Origin: Sphingomonas sp. Root710
GTDB taxonomy: Bacteria; Pseudomonadota; Alphaproteobacteria; Sphingomonadales; Sphingomonadaceae
Assembly: GCF_001429065.1 (NCBI RefSeq)
Contig: NZ_LMIB01000019.1
Coordinates: 1-64,000 of the forward strand
Length of the DNA stretch: 64,000 nt
Reading direction: 5' to 3'
Numbering within the stretch: position 1 is the first letter of the stretch; each line of letters begins with the position of its first letter. Of the stretch, positions 17,401-25,700 are shown piece by piece. The translations under genes were made by a program, and so were the position numbers. The notes below the pieces were generated by a model. The model was not told where the DNA came from. It saw only the letters and a program-made list of their open reading frames with translations, and ran no database searches.

Positions 17401-18603
17401 CGGCGGTTCATCTCGACCATCGCCCGGCGCCTCGACAGCCTGGGCGCGCTGACCCGTGGCCAACGCCAGACCGGCGGGCAGGGACTTTTCGACCCCCGCG
17501 ACAATCTGGAGTCCGACTTCGCGCGGGAATCGCTCGACCAGTGGTTTCGCCTGCTGTTCCAGGCAAAACTCCAATCGGTCCACTTCGATCAGTTCCAGGC
17601 GCTCACCGGTTTGAACCTGGCCGGGGAGGGTGGGGGGCTCACCGAGACCTTGCCCACGATCCAGCGGTGGTTGAACCGCATCCTGGCGCTGCGCATCGAC
17701 CTGCAGAACGCGATCTTCGACGAATATCTCGGCTTGATCGAAGCACGGGTGGAAAAGGCACGCGAGGCCGGCACCCTCGATCTTGGCGTCGAAACGATCG
17801 CGGCCGACCGTATTTCGATCCTCGACCGGACGGTGATCCGGCGCGATCCCGTGAGCGGCGCCGAAACCGAGATCCTGCGTATCGAAACCGAGGAGCGATA
17901 TCGGCCGCTGACCCTGGAGCGAGCGCATTGGCTTCTGGCCGACCCGGAAGCGCGCGGGTTGATCAACCCGCGTTCCGGCAAGGCCGCCATTTGCCGGCCG
18001 ACCTTCTCGCTGACGGACGAAGAGGGGCGGACCGTGCGCCGCTATGAGCTGGTGCGGCCGACGCGCACCGAACGGCACCGGCAGGACCTCTTCGCCGAAA
18101 CCCATTGGACCGACGTGGACCGGGCGAGCTTCGACGAAGCCTGGCAGGCCGAATGCGACGCAATGGCGGCGCAGACGCGCACGCAGATCATCTATCTGGT
18201 CACTGGCCTGCTGCTTCCGGTGTGGGGCAAGCTGCCCGACGATCATGTCCAGGTCTGGCGGCTGACGAGCGATGACGGCCAGTCGCTTCTCGGGCGTCTT
18301 ATTCCGGCGCCGCTGGTTGAGCGGATTGCCAGCGCATTCGGCATCGCGGCCCATGTCGAGATCGACCTCGGCGCGCGGGTCGAGCACGTCCGCACCTCGG
18401 GCGAGATCATGCCGATCGGAGCGCTGCGGCTGAAGCGCGCCTTGGTCGCCGGCGATCAACGCCTCGAATTGCTGGACTGGAAGCCCGAGGCGCTGCCGCA
18501 TCTCAAGGCGGCGGGCTGCTTCACCGAGATCATCCAGCACCGCACGCGGCTGTTCGTTCCCCCGAGCCGCGCCCTCGAGATCCTCGCCAGGATCACGGAC
18601 TGA
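14404..18603 (+). CDS. Giant methylase-helicase fusion of the strawberry-notch family
   Basis: This 1399-aa protein joins an N-terminal Rossmann methyltransferase domain (VLEPSAGTG at about residue 133 and an NPPF motif at about 200) to a superfamily 2 helicase core. The helicase has a Walker A variant GDGTGAGKGRQ near 467, a DEAH box (VIVFDEAHEMAG) near 575, and the strawberry-notch C-terminal part with SDAGGTGRSYHA at about 937 and QGLGRTHRTHQ near 973. Such proteins are common on large plasmids and ICEs but their role is unproven; the combination suggests remodelling or methylation of incoming plasmid DNA. It follows the Toprim gene and precedes a large ParB-like gene, each with the same G-rich leader motif. 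An antisense frame across it is open by chance. Confidence 0.88.
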   Translation: MATHPLALTLPLDDPARTAAQGIADRLSEGCPVARNDLLAEMTSAFGGSSADGLWSLRDAYDVLELAQVLHLKNATLPADANARLAQLIAMTAALPTQSVRSETQIAFQQFSTPAPIGFLAAKAAAITAHDIVLEPSAGTGLLAVHAHLAGARLLLNDIDAWRTRLLRHAFPEGRLSTHDGELIDDMLDPQLVPSVVLLNPPFSRSQGRARDRHAALRHLRSALLRLAPGGRCAVILPDRIETEDADWLHATAGAHARLHLDLPPDAYAKHGTGQAVQLILLEKDGAGGSVPRQTCTTLGAALAAIDAMATPCAPQPQPISRPSGLFRGLTRRTRPVCSRAAVTLPTTRAVAYHRLDAPAPAGEPQGIYLPYRPSRLLIADAREHPSALVESQAMGSIAAPPVAYEPVLPARILDDGLLSDAQLETLIYAGAAFERDLPGRFISSEEGLSLSPAEAGNAYRTGFFLGDGTGAGKGRQVAGVILDQWLRGNRRHLWISKSETLVEDARRDWSALGGLPLDIQHLNQWKLGTPIALGDGILFLTYATLRSNRGDRGTRLRQLIEWMGEDFSGVIVFDEAHEMAGVAGGEGRFGATKGSEQGIAGVRLQNLAPRARILYASATGASDVNNLAYATRLGLWGPQTAFADRRAFVESLRRGGIAAMELIARDLKAQGLYAARALSFAGVEYDILEHRLSEEQIAVYNAYADAWAIIHNNLQAALAATRVTDGFSGATYNSGAKAAALSIFESTKQRFFGQILLSMKLPSLIPAIAADLARGDCAVVQLVSTSEAMLDRALADLSPEERAWLDIELSPREFLVDYLTAAFPVRQMRTYTDDSGTVRSEPMIDEAGQPVLCREAMAMRDQLLEQLCALPVVGSALDHIIGHFGTEAVAEVTGRSRRIVVDADGRQRIERRSARTNLAETDIFMRGEKRILIFSDAGGTGRSYHASLDAPNQSRRIHYLLEPGWRADAAIQGLGRTHRTHQACPPLFRPVSTDCRGERRFISTIARRLDSLGALTRGQRQTGGQGLFDPRDNLESDFARESLDQWFRLLFQAKLQSVHFDQFQALTGLNLAGEGGGLTETLPTIQRWLNRILALRIDLQNAIFDEYLGLIEARVEKAREAGTLDLGVETIAADRISILDRTVIRRDPVSGAETEILRIETEERYRPLTLERAHWLLADPEARGLINPRSGKAAICRPTFSLTDEEGRTVRRYELVRPTRTERHRQDLFAETHWTDVDRASFDEAWQAECDAMAAQTRTQIIYLVTGLLLPVWGKLPDDHVQVWRLTSDDGQSLLGRLIPAPLVERIASAFGIAAHVEIDLGARVEHVRTSGEIMPIGALRLKRALVAGDQRLELLDWKPEALPHLKAAGCFTEIIQHRTRLFVPPSRALEILARITD

Positions 18604-18714
18604 CCCGCGGCCGCGCCAAGCGACCGAAGAGAGGGGAGGGGGCCTTCGGCCGGGTGGGCCTGAGTGGCTCAAGCCGGCCGACGAGGTCGGCGCAACCCTC
18701 GAAGGAGACAACCG

Positions 18715-20727
18715 ATGATCCAGTCCGTGAAGGTCAAGAACCTCTCGCTCTCGAAGGACAATGTCCGCAAATCCAATCGCGATGCCGACCTCGACAGCCT
18801 CGCCGACAATATCGCCGCGCATGGCCTGTTGCAGAATCTCGTGGTCACGCCGCTCAAGAAGGCAGGACATTTCACCGTCAAGGCGGGTGGCCGCCGCTTG
18901 CGGGCGCTCCAGCGGCTGATCGATTCAGGTCGGCTTGCCGGGGACCATGAGGTTCAGGTGCTGGTGCTCGAGGATGATGCCGGATCGGCCGAAGCGAGCC
19001 TTGCCGAGAATTTCCACCGCGTCGCGATGAACCCGGCGGATGAGTGCTCGGCTTTCAAGCACTTCCTCGACAAGGGCGCGAGTGCCGAGGATGTGGCGAA
19101 ACGTTTCGGCGTCACGACCCGCTTCGTTGAGCAGCGGGTACGGCTTGCCGAACTGGCTCCTCTCGTATTCGCGGCGCTGGCGGCGGGCGAGATCACGCTG
19201 GGGGTCGCCCAGGCTTATGCCGTCACGCCCGACGTCGATCGCCAGGCGCGCGTGTTCGAGAGCATGAGCCGGTCCTATTATGGCGACAATCCCGACAATA
19301 TCCGCCGTGCGCTCCTCAACGGAACGGTCAAGGCGACCGACGCCAAGGCACGGTTCGTCGGCCGCGAGGCCTATGTCGGCGCGGGCGGCCGGATCGAGCG
19401 CGACCTGTTCGGTGAAGATGTGGATGAGAGCTGGATCGACGTGGAGCTCATCGAGCAGCTGGCCGCCCAGAAGCTTGAAGCGGCCGCGGAAGCGCTCGCT
19501 GCCGAACAGAAGCTGGCGTTCGTGACGCCGGTTCTCGCGACGCATGTGCCCTATGATACGGAGTGCCAGCTCCACGAATATCATCCGCCGCTGCGCGAAT
19601 TGAGCGGGGACGAGCAGGAGCGCGTCGATAGTCTCTCGGATGAGGGCGACGCGCTCATCCGCGAACTTGAGACCGAACTCGAGGACGGCACGCCCGAGGC
19701 CGAGGCGGCTTCGGCGCGTCTCGCCGACATCGAGCGGGAACTCGATACGATCGAGGCGTCGCGCACGATGGTCGATGATGCGATCAAGGACCAGCTGGGC
19801 ACCTTCATCTATCTGGCGCCCGATGGCAGTCCGCGGGTGCACAGCCGCATGTTCAGCGAGCGCGCCATCCGGCAGGCGGGCGAGGATGCAGAACCCGAAG
19901 CACCGTCCGGCAAGGTCGCGGCCTCCCGGCTCAGCGCGACGCTGGTTGACGAACTCGCGACCCAGCGCCGGCAGATCCTGGCGGCCCATGTCGCCTCGGA
20001 TGCCGGGTTCGCGCTCGATCTCACGATATTCCTGATGGCGCACCGGACGGTGTTCGCCAGCAGCTATGTCCGGGACCACTCGACGCTGCAGGCGGCCGCC
20101 GCGAGCTTCCCGATCGTCAGCTTCCGCGATGAAGGCAGCGCGGCGAGCAATGTCCTGACCGAACAGCGCCAGGCGCTCGATGTGAGCTGGGCAGGCGGGA
20201 ACACGCTGTCGTCCCGCTTCGATGCCTTCCGGCAACTGGATGAACAGGCGCGCGCCGATTGGCTCGCCCATGTCCTGGCGCAGACGCTCGAGCCGACACT
20301 CAACGTCGACGATGGCGGGCGCCGCAACGGCTTCCACGATCATCTCGGACGGCTGCTCGACATTGATGTCGCGCAATGGTGGCGGCCCGATGCCCAGAAC
20401 TTTTTCGGGCGGGTGAAGAAGGACGTCATGCTCGAAGCGCTCGACGAGATCGGCGGGCCGGTGCTGCGCGGCCGATACAAGGACGCCAAGAAGGGTGACC
20501 TTGCCAATGCCTGCGCTGCGCTCTGTTCGGGGCAGGGCATCGTTGAGGCCGAAGTCCGGGAAAAGGCGCTCTCCTGGCTGCCGGACGAGATGCGGTTCGG
20601 CGCGATCGAAAAGCCCGAAAGCTTCCGGAGCTATTCCGCTTTCCTCAGCGATGAAGACGACAGCGACGGCGGATCAGGGGAGATCGCCCCCGATGGCGAT
20701 GCTGGCGACCTCGAACAGGCCGCCTGA
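18715..20727 (+). CDS. Large ParB/Spo0J-like protein
   Basis: This 670-aa protein opens with a ParB-like nuclease domain: SKDNVRKSNRDADLDSLADNI, then VKAGGRRLRALQRLI and EASLAENFHRVAMNPADECSAF, followed by an HTH (AEDVAKRFGVTTRFVEQRVRLAELAP) near residue 135. The remaining 450 residues are acidic, with a Glu-rich coiled-coil stretch around 300-350, and are not part of ordinary partition proteins. It is therefore unlikely to be the segregation ParB (that is at 8869-9885); similar proteins sit beside anti-restriction genes on conjugative plasmids. The ATG at 18715 is preceded by GAAGGAGA. A G-rich leader motif is at about 18630. Confidence 0.85.
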   Translation: MIQSVKVKNLSLSKDNVRKSNRDADLDSLADNIAAHGLLQNLVVTPLKKAGHFTVKAGGRRLRALQRLIDSGRLAGDHEVQVLVLEDDAGSAEASLAENFHRVAMNPADECSAFKHFLDKGASAEDVAKRFGVTTRFVEQRVRLAELAPLVFAALAAGEITLGVAQAYAVTPDVDRQARVFESMSRSYYGDNPDNIRRALLNGTVKATDAKARFVGREAYVGAGGRIERDLFGEDVDESWIDVELIEQLAAQKLEAAAEALAAEQKLAFVTPVLATHVPYDTECQLHEYHPPLRELSGDEQERVDSLSDEGDALIRELETELEDGTPEAEAASARLADIERELDTIEASRTMVDDAIKDQLGTFIYLAPDGSPRVHSRMFSERAIRQAGEDAEPEAPSGKVAASRLSATLVDELATQRRQILAAHVASDAGFALDLTIFLMAHRTVFASSYVRDHSTLQAAAASFPIVSFRDEGSAASNVLTEQRQALDVSWAGGNTLSSRFDAFRQLDEQARADWLAHVLAQTLEPTLNVDDGGRRNGFHDHLGRLLDIDVAQWWRPDAQNFFGRVKKDVMLEALDEIGGPVLRGRYKDAKKGDLANACAALCSGQGIVEAEVREKALSWLPDEMRFGAIEKPESFRSYSAFLSDEDDSDGGSGEIAPDGDAGDLEQAA

Positions 20728-20740
20728 GGCCAACGCCTAA

Positions 20741-20770
20741 CGGCGGGCGGCGCTTTCGTGTCGCCCGCCG
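20741..20770. terminator. GC-rich hairpin after the large ParB-like gene
   Basis: CGGCGGGCG (20741-20749) and CGCCCGCCG (20762-20770) form a 9-bp stem 14 bp after the stop codon. There is no U-tract, so it may only attenuate transcription or protect the 3' end. Confidence 0.4.
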
Positions 20771-20819
20771 CCCTTCATCGGCGGCGCTGAGACAGCCGCT
20801 CTTTCGCGGAGTATCCACC

Positions 20820-21743
20820 ATGACCCAATCATCGGGCCGGCCCTCGCCGGCCGAGACCATCACGCGCGCCATCATCGACCGGCTCGAGGCCGGTGTGCGT
20901 CCCTGGGTAAGGCCCTGGCGATCATGCGCCGCGCAAGGGCGCCCTCTGCGGGCCAATGGCGAGCCCTATCGTGGCATGAACACCTTTTGGCTATGGCTGG
21001 CTGCCGAGCAGTGTGGCTATCGGTCGCGCTACTGGATGACCTATCGGCAAGCACAAAGCCTCGGCGGCCACGTCCGCGCCGGTGAGCAGTCGCAATTTGC
21101 GATCTTCTACAAGGCCTATTCGAAGAAGGTCGATTCCTACGAACGTCCGGGTGAGCTCGTCGATGAGCAGCGCCGGGTCATGCGGTCCTATGCGGTCTTC
21201 AATGCCGACCAGATCGACGCACTCCCGGGCGATTTCTATCCCGAAGCCCTCTCCCTCGTCCCGCCGGGCGACCGGCTCGGTCCGCGGGCGGAGCGCTTCG
21301 TCGACCGGCTGCCCGCGCGGCTGCGATGTGGCGGCGATCGTGCTTATTACGATCTGCGCCAGGACGTCATCACCATGCCGCCGATCGAGCAATTCGACAC
21401 GCGCGCCGCCTGGGCAGCCACCATCGCGCATGAGGCCGGCCACTGGACAGGCCATCCAGCCCGGCTTGCCCGATCGTTCGGGAAGCGCTTCGGCGATCAG
21501 GCATATGCGTTCGAGGAGTTGGTCGCCGAACTGACAGCAGCGCTGGTTGGCGCCGATGTGGGTCTCCCAACCACCCATCTCGACGATCACGCGGCTTATA
21601 TCGGCTCCTGGCTCGCCATTTTGCGCAAGGATAATCGCGCATTGCTGACGGCGGCTGCGCGAGCGGAGGAAGCCGCCGGGTTTCTGCTGCGGGCAACCGA
21701 TCTCGCTTGCGAGGATGATCTGGACGAGCAGGCGGCTGCTTGA
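20820..21743 (+). CDS. ardC: ArdC-type anti-restriction protein
   Basis: ArdC proteins protect conjugating DNA from host restriction. The 307-aa protein has the N-terminal ssDNA-binding domain (ETITRAIIDRLEAGVRPWVRPW...YRGMNTFWLWLAAE) and a C-terminal zincin-type metalloprotease domain with the HEAGH motif (ATIAHEAGHWTGHPARL, about residue 203) and the downstream glutamate in YAFEELVAELTAA. Length and order match the family. It is the last gene before the arsenic operon, whose operator begins 26 bp after this stop. Its place in the probable leading region makes biological sense. Confidence 0.92.
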   Translation: MTQSSGRPSPAETITRAIIDRLEAGVRPWVRPWRSCAAQGRPLRANGEPYRGMNTFWLWLAAEQCGYRSRYWMTYRQAQSLGGHVRAGEQSQFAIFYKAYSKKVDSYERPGELVDEQRRVMRSYAVFNADQIDALPGDFYPEALSLVPPGDRLGPRAERFVDRLPARLRCGGDRAYYDLRQDVITMPPIEQFDTRAAWAATIAHEAGHWTGHPARLARSFGKRFGDQAYAFEELVAELTAALVGADVGLPTTHLDDHAAYIGSWLAILRKDNRALLTAAARAEEAAGFLLRATDLACEDDLDEQAAA

Positions 21744-21768
21744 TCTCGCCATGTCGCCGATTGCACCA

Positions 21769-21802
21769 TATCCATATATCCGCTATCGTGGATATATGGA
21801 TA
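21769..21802. promoter_or_regulatory. ArsR operator overlapping the arsR start codon
   Basis: TATCCATATATCC (21769-21781) and GGATATATGGATA (21790-21802) are perfect 13-bp inverted arms around an 8-bp spacer. The arsR ATG (21796) lies inside the right arm. This is where ArsR would bind and shut the operon until arsenite releases it; occupancy would also block the translation start region. Confidence 0.75.
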
Positions 21803-22134
21803 ACGAATCTGTCATCGTCGCGTTGGGCGCGCTTGCCCAAGCCACGCGCCTCGACGCCTTCCGCCTTCTGGTGCGTCACGAACCCGAAGGCCTTCCTGCC
21901 GGCGAGGTCGCCAAGGCGCTGGATGTCCCGCAGAACACGATGTCGGTGCATTTGGCGACCCTGGCGCGTGCCGGCCTGGTCACATCCGAGCGGCGCAGCC
22001 GGATCATCAACTACCGCGCCGATCTCGATGCGCTCCGCTCCGTGATGCTGTTCCTCGTCAAGGACTGCTGTGGTGGCCGGGCCGAGCTCTGCCATCCACT
22101 TGCGGATGAACTGCTTGCCTGTCGTGCTGCCTGA
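21796..22134 (+). CDS. arsR: Arsenic-responsive ArsR-family repressor
   Basis: This 112-aa winged-helix repressor controls the downstream operon. The recognition HTH is in LPAGEVAKALDVPQNTMSVHLATLARAGLV (about residues 33-62), followed by the wing TSERRSRIINYRAD. The C-terminus has the vicinal cysteines KDCCGGRAELC near residues 94-104, the arsenite-sensing arrangement of the C-terminal-cysteine ArsR subclass. I start at the ATG at 21796 rather than an earlier in-frame ATG because the homologous part begins here and the long palindrome then lies at the start. It is followed after 12 bp by arsC. Confidence 0.93.
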   Translation: MDNESVIVALGALAQATRLDAFRLLVRHEPEGLPAGEVAKALDVPQNTMSVHLATLARAGLVTSERRSRIINYRADLDALRSVMLFLVKDCCGGRAELCHPLADELLACRAA

Positions 22135-22146
22135 AAGGACATCAAC

Positions 22147-22684
22147 ATGACTGATCGCCTGTTGAACGTGCTGTTTCTTTGCACGGGCAATTCCGCCCGT
22201 TCCATCATGGCCGAGGCGATCCTCAGCCGTGAAGGGCTAGGCCGTTTCAAATCGTTCAGCGCCGGAAGCCAGCCCAAGGGCGAGGTCCATCCGTTCACCA
22301 TTCATCTCTTGGAGAAGCTGAACTACGACGCAAGCCGGTTCCGCTCGAAGAGTTGGGAAGAGTTTTCCGGCCCCGATGCGCCGTCCTTGGATTTCGTGTT
22401 TACGGTCTGCGACAATGCCGCCAACGAGCTTTGCCCGGTTTGGCCGGGGCAGCCGCTGACCGCCAATTGGGGGGGTGCCCGATCCGGCCGCTATCGAGGA
22501 CAGCGAAACGGTGCAGCACGCGGCCTTCTTCGATACATACAGGATGCTGTTCAATCGCATCTCGCTGTTCACCAACCTGCCGTTCGAAGGCCTCGACAAG
22601 ATGAGTCTACAGAACCGGCTGAACCGGATCGGCAAGGAACAGGGCCGCGCCGACCTCCCAAGCGAAAAGGTGCCTGGTGCATGA
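22147..22684 (+). pseudogene. arsC: LMW-phosphatase-type arsenate reductase, frameshifted
   Basis: The first frame begins MTDRLLNVLFLCTGNSARS with the CX5R phosphatase loop of thioredoxin-coupled arsenate reductases and runs in family style to PLTANWG. At 22469-22475 there are seven G; one fewer would continue in the other frame as NWGVPDPAAIEDSETVQHAAFF and so on to the end (FEGLDKMSLQNRLNRIGKEQ). The frame is therefore broken by +1 just before the family's general-acid aspartate (PDP). As written the product is catalytically dead or fused into a long wrong-frame tail. The stop overlaps the next arsC by ATGA. A sequencing error in the homopolymer is as likely as a real mutation. Confidence 0.85.
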
Positions 22685-23121
22685 GCAATGCCGCAATCGA
22701 TATCGTCATCTATCACAATCCCGAGTGTGGGACGTCGCGCAACACGCTGGCGATGATCCGCAACGCCGGGATCGAGCCGCATGTGATCGAATATCTCAAG
22801 ACGCCGCCCAACCGCCCGCGCCTGGTTTCGCTCATCGCCCGCATGGGCATCAGCGCACGCCAGTTGCTCCGCGAGAAGGGCACGCCCTTCGCCGAGCTGG
22901 GTCTTGCCGATCCGACGTTCAGCGATGACCAGCTCATTGATGCGATGATCGAGCATCCGATCCTCATCAACCGGCCAATCGTTGTGTCGCCGCTCGGCGT
23001 GAAACTCTGCCGTCCATCGGAAGAGGTGCTCGATCTTCTCCCGTCCGCCCAGCGCGGGGCTTTCACCAAGGAAGATGGCGAGCAGGTCATCGACGCCGCC
23101 GGCAAGAGGATCGGGGCGTGA
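22681..23121 (+). CDS. arsC: Glutaredoxin-dependent arsenate reductase
   Basis: This ArsC reduces arsenate to arsenite using glutathione and glutaredoxin, feeding the Acr3 pump. The 146-aa protein has the thioredoxin-fold start IDIVIYHNPECGTSRNTLAMI with the catalytic cysteine at about residue 15 (HNPECGTSR) and the conserved arginines around IEHPILINRPIVVSPLGVKLCRP (near 90-112). It overlaps the frameshifted arsC at its start (ATGA) and the acr3 GTG at its end, so the operon is tightly coupled. Because the other reductase is broken here, this enzyme could carry the whole reduction step. Confidence 0.93.
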   Translation: MSNAAIDIVIYHNPECGTSRNTLAMIRNAGIEPHVIEYLKTPPNRPRLVSLIARMGISARQLLREKGTPFAELGLADPTFSDDQLIDAMIEHPILINRPIVVSPLGVKLCRPSEEVLDLLPSAQRGAFTKEDGEQVIDAAGKRIGA

Positions 23122-24185
23122 ACGCGACCGTTGCGGCACAACCCAAGCCGGCGATCAACAGCTTCGAACGCTATTTGAGCGTCTGGGTGGCGCTCTGCAT
23201 CGCTGTCGGCATCGCGCTCGGCTATTCGCTGCCGAATCTGTTCGCAGCCATCGCATCGGCCGAGATCGCGCGCGTGAACCTGGTCGTGGCTGTGCTGATC
23301 TGGCTGATGATCGTCCCCATGCTGCTCAAGATCGACCTCGGCGCGTTGGGGTCGGTTCGCCAACACTGGAAGGGCGTCGGCGTCACCCTCTTCATCAACT
23401 GGGCGGTGAAGCCCTTTTCAATGGCGCTGCTCGGCACGCTGTTCCTGGGATGGCTCTTCCGGCCGCTGCTGCCGCAGGGCGAGATCAACGCCTATATCGC
23501 CGGGCTCATCCTGCTCGCCGCCGCCCCCTGCACGGCGATGGTGTTCGTCTGGTCGAACCTATGCGACGGCGAGCCGACCTATACGCTGAGCCAGGTGGCG
23601 CTCAACGACGTGATCATGGTCTTCGCCTTCGCACCGCTGGTCGGACTGCTGCTGGGCGTCGCCTCGATCACAGTGCCCTGGGACACGCTGCTCATCTCGG
23701 TCCTGCTCTATATCGTCGTGCCCGTCATCGTCGCGCAGATCATTCGTCGGGCGTTGCTATCGTCAGGCGGGCAGCCGGCGCTGGATCGGCTGCTGGCAAC
23801 GCTTGGGCCGGTGTCGCTGGTTGCGCTGCTGACGACGCTCGTCCTCTTGTTCGGCTTCCAGGGCCCGGCGATCCTGGCTCATCCGCTGGTCATCGCACTG
23901 ATTGCCATTCCCATCCTCATCCAGGTCTACTTCAATGCGGGCCTGGCCTATTGGCTCAGTCGGCGCTTCGGCGTGGCCTGGTGCGTCGCCGCTCCGGCCG
24001 CGCTGATCGGCGCGTCCAATTTCTTCGAGCTCGCGGTTGCAGCCGCGATCAGCCTGTTCGGCCTCAATTCCGGGGCCGCGCTCGCGACCGTGGTGGGCGT
24101 GCTGGTCGAGGTGCCGGTAATGCTGTCTGTCGTCAGCATCGTGAAGAAGACGCGGCCCTGGTACGAGCAACGCGTTCCTGCATGA
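23118..24185 (+). CDS. acr3: Acr3 arsenite efflux permease
   Basis: Acr3 exports arsenite across the inner membrane. The 355-aa protein is almost wholly membrane-embedded, with about ten spans, and carries family motifs such as the cysteine-containing LLAAAPCTAMVFVWSNLCDG (about residues 133-152) and PAALIGASNFFELAVA near 290. It starts at a GTG that overlaps the arsC stop (GTGA) and ends in an ATGA overlap with the acetyltransferase gene. No ArsA ATPase or ArsD is present, so export is presumably driven by the proton gradient. Confidence 0.93.
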   Translation: MNATVAAQPKPAINSFERYLSVWVALCIAVGIALGYSLPNLFAAIASAEIARVNLVVAVLIWLMIVPMLLKIDLGALGSVRQHWKGVGVTLFINWAVKPFSMALLGTLFLGWLFRPLLPQGEINAYIAGLILLAAAPCTAMVFVWSNLCDGEPTYTLSQVALNDVIMVFAFAPLVGLLLGVASITVPWDTLLISVLLYIVVPVIVAQIIRRALLSSGGQPALDRLLATLGPVSLVALLTTLVLLFGFQGPAILAHPLVIALIAIPILIQVYFNAGLAYWLSRRFGVAWCVAAPAALIGASNFFELAVAAAISLFGLNSGAALATVVGVLVEVPVMLSVVSIVKKTRPWYEQRVPA

Positions 24186-24613
24186 TCGCTACACTGCTGG
24201 ATCCCAGGTCGCTTTCCGACCTGATGGCGGAGCTGAGCGCGGCGGGTCTGCCTGCCAGTGATCTCGCCGAGGCGGGACGCCGCTTCTTTCGGTTCGAGGA
24301 TGATGCGGGCATTGTCGGCTATGGCGGGATCGAAGGCGACGGCTCCGACCGCCTGCTGCGCTCGCTGGTCGTGAAGGCCGATCGGCGCGGATGCGGATTG
24401 GGCGGTGCCATTCTCACGGCAGTCGAACGCGCTGCAGCTGATGAGGGCGCGACTAGCCTGTACCTGCTCACCACGACCGCCGAGCCTTTCTTTCGCCGTC
24501 ACGGCTATGAAACAGCCGAACGGACCGACGTTCCTGCCGTCATCGCGCAATCGGCCGAGTTCCGATCGCTATGCCCGGCGAGCGCCGCCCTTTTGTACAA
24601 ATGGATTGCCTGA
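24182..24613 (+). CDS. arsN: GNAT acetyltransferase of the ArsN type
   Basis: This 143-aa GCN5-related acetyltransferase has the acetyl-CoA binding pattern in [37 protein letters not shown] (about residues 62-98) and a closing [16 protein letters not shown] element. In ars operons such proteins (ArsN1/ArsN2) acetylate the organoarsenical antibiotic arsinothricin or a related substrate; assignment here rests on the operon and the fold. It is joined to acr3 by ATGA and to arsH by TGATG, so all the ars genes form one translational chain. Confidence 0.85.
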   Translation: MIATLLDPRSLSDLMAELSAAGLPASDLAEAGRRFFRFEDDAGIVGYGGIEGDGSDRLLRSLVVKADRRGCGLGGAILTAVERAAADEGATSLYLLTTTAEPFFRRHGYETAERTDVPAVIAQSAEFRSLCPASAALLYKWIA

Positions 24614-25353
24614 TGTCGCGTCTTCGTATCCTTCCCGAACCCGATCACATGCCCGCGCTGGACCGTGCAATGATCCGGCCCGATCTCGCCGCCGGGCTCG
24701 GCGCGCTTGAGCCGAAACCTCGCATCCTCCTCCTCTACGGCTCGCTGCGCGAGCGGTCGTTCAGTCGCTTCGCGGTCGAGGAAGCGGCCCGGCTGCTCAT
24801 CCTCTTCGGCGCCGAAGTGCGGATCTTCGATCCGGCCGATCTCCCGCTCCCCGACCAGATCAAGGACGATGATCACCCGGCGGTGCATGAGCTTCGCGAG
24901 CATGCGCTCTGGTCCGAAGGCATGGTCTGGTGCAGCCCCGAACGGCACGGCCAGATCACCGGCATCATGAAAGCGCAGATCGACCATTTGCCGCTCGAAT
25001 TCGGCGGCATGCGTCCGACCCAGGGCCGGACCCTGGCCGTCATGCAGGTTTCGGGCGGATCGCAGTCGTTCAACGCAGTCAACACGTTGCGGCTGCTCGG
25101 GCGGTGGATGCGCATGTTCACCATCCCCAACCAGTCGAGCATTGCTATGGCGTTCAAGGAGTTCGACGAGGACGGCCGTCTCAGTGCCTCAAGCTATTAT
25201 GACCGGATCGTCGACGTCATGGAGGAGCTGGTGCGCTTCACGGTGCTGACACGTCGCCATGCCGATCAACTCGTGGACCGCTATTCGGAACGCAAGGCGG
25301 CAGCCGCCAAGCGCGACGCGGCACAAGATCTGGCCTCACGGTCGACGGCCTGA
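24613..25353 (+). CDS. arsH: ArsH NADPH-dependent flavin reductase
   Basis: ArsH oxidises trivalent organoarsenicals, and it belongs to the NADPH-dependent FMN reductase family. The 246-aa protein shows the flavodoxin-like start [22 protein letters not shown] (FMN phosphate loop, about residue 35) and the second FMN-binding segment [25 protein letters not shown] near 105-128, both characteristic of ArsH. I place the start at the ATG overlapping the arsN stop (TGATG). It is the last gene of the operon; about 350 bp of GC-rich leader precede the next plasmid gene. Confidence 0.93.
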   Translation: MSRLRILPEPDHMPALDRAMIRPDLAAGLGALEPKPRILLLYGSLRERSFSRFAVEEAARLLILFGAEVRIFDPADLPLPDQIKDDDHPAVHELREHALWSEGMVWCSPERHGQITGIMKAQIDHLPLEFGGMRPTQGRTLAVMQVSGGSQSFNAVNTLRLLGRWMRMFTIPNQSSIAMAFKEFDEDGRLSASSYYDRIVDVMEELVRFTVLTRRHADQLVDRYSERKAAAAKRDAAQDLASRSTA

Positions 25354-25700
25354 CGGCCCGGCGCTTGCGATGCGACGCGCTTTCATGCCGTCCTGTGCGC
25401 ATCGGGAGATCGGGTTGCGGGTGCCCTTCTTAAGGTCCTCTGCGCCATGAATGCCTGACGCGACAGGGCCTTCGCGCCTTTCGCCAGAGGATGCGGCACA
25501 TGGGCCATCGCGCTGGCGGCGGCAACCCGAACGCTCCGGCCGTGTTGGCGCGCCGAGGCGCGCCGGCCCGCACCACCCGGACCTTATCGGGTTCCCCTTG
25601 GGCGTTGCCCGGCGGTGCCGCCGCCGCTTTTTCGATGGCCCGGAGGGTGCGCATCCGGCGGGAAGGCCGCCGGCCCTGCGACACGGAAAGGCAATCCCTC
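25354..25700. other. 347-bp gene-poor leader between arsH and the DUF2493 gene
   Basis: No convincing gene. It holds GC-rich hairpins, including two GGCGCGCC blocks at 25547-25554 and 25557-25564, and GGCCGCCGGCC just before the next start. The reading frame of the DUF2493 gene is open upstream but has no family character there. This is probably the left boundary region where the ars operon joined the backbone plus the 5' leader of the next gene. Confidence 0.5.

Noticed and set aside
14569-18870. A 1433-codon open frame antisense to the methylase-helicase gene
   Set aside because: It is a by-product of GC-rich codon use on the opposite strand. The plus-strand frame carries clear helicase and methylase motifs and the antisense protein has none.
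22684-23121. A single long frame from 22147 to 23121 suggesting an ArsC-ArsC fusion
   Set aside because: The middle part (after 22475) is arginine-rich out-of-frame translation; the natural continuation of the first arsC is in another frame, and the second arsC has its own ATG in an ATGA overlap.
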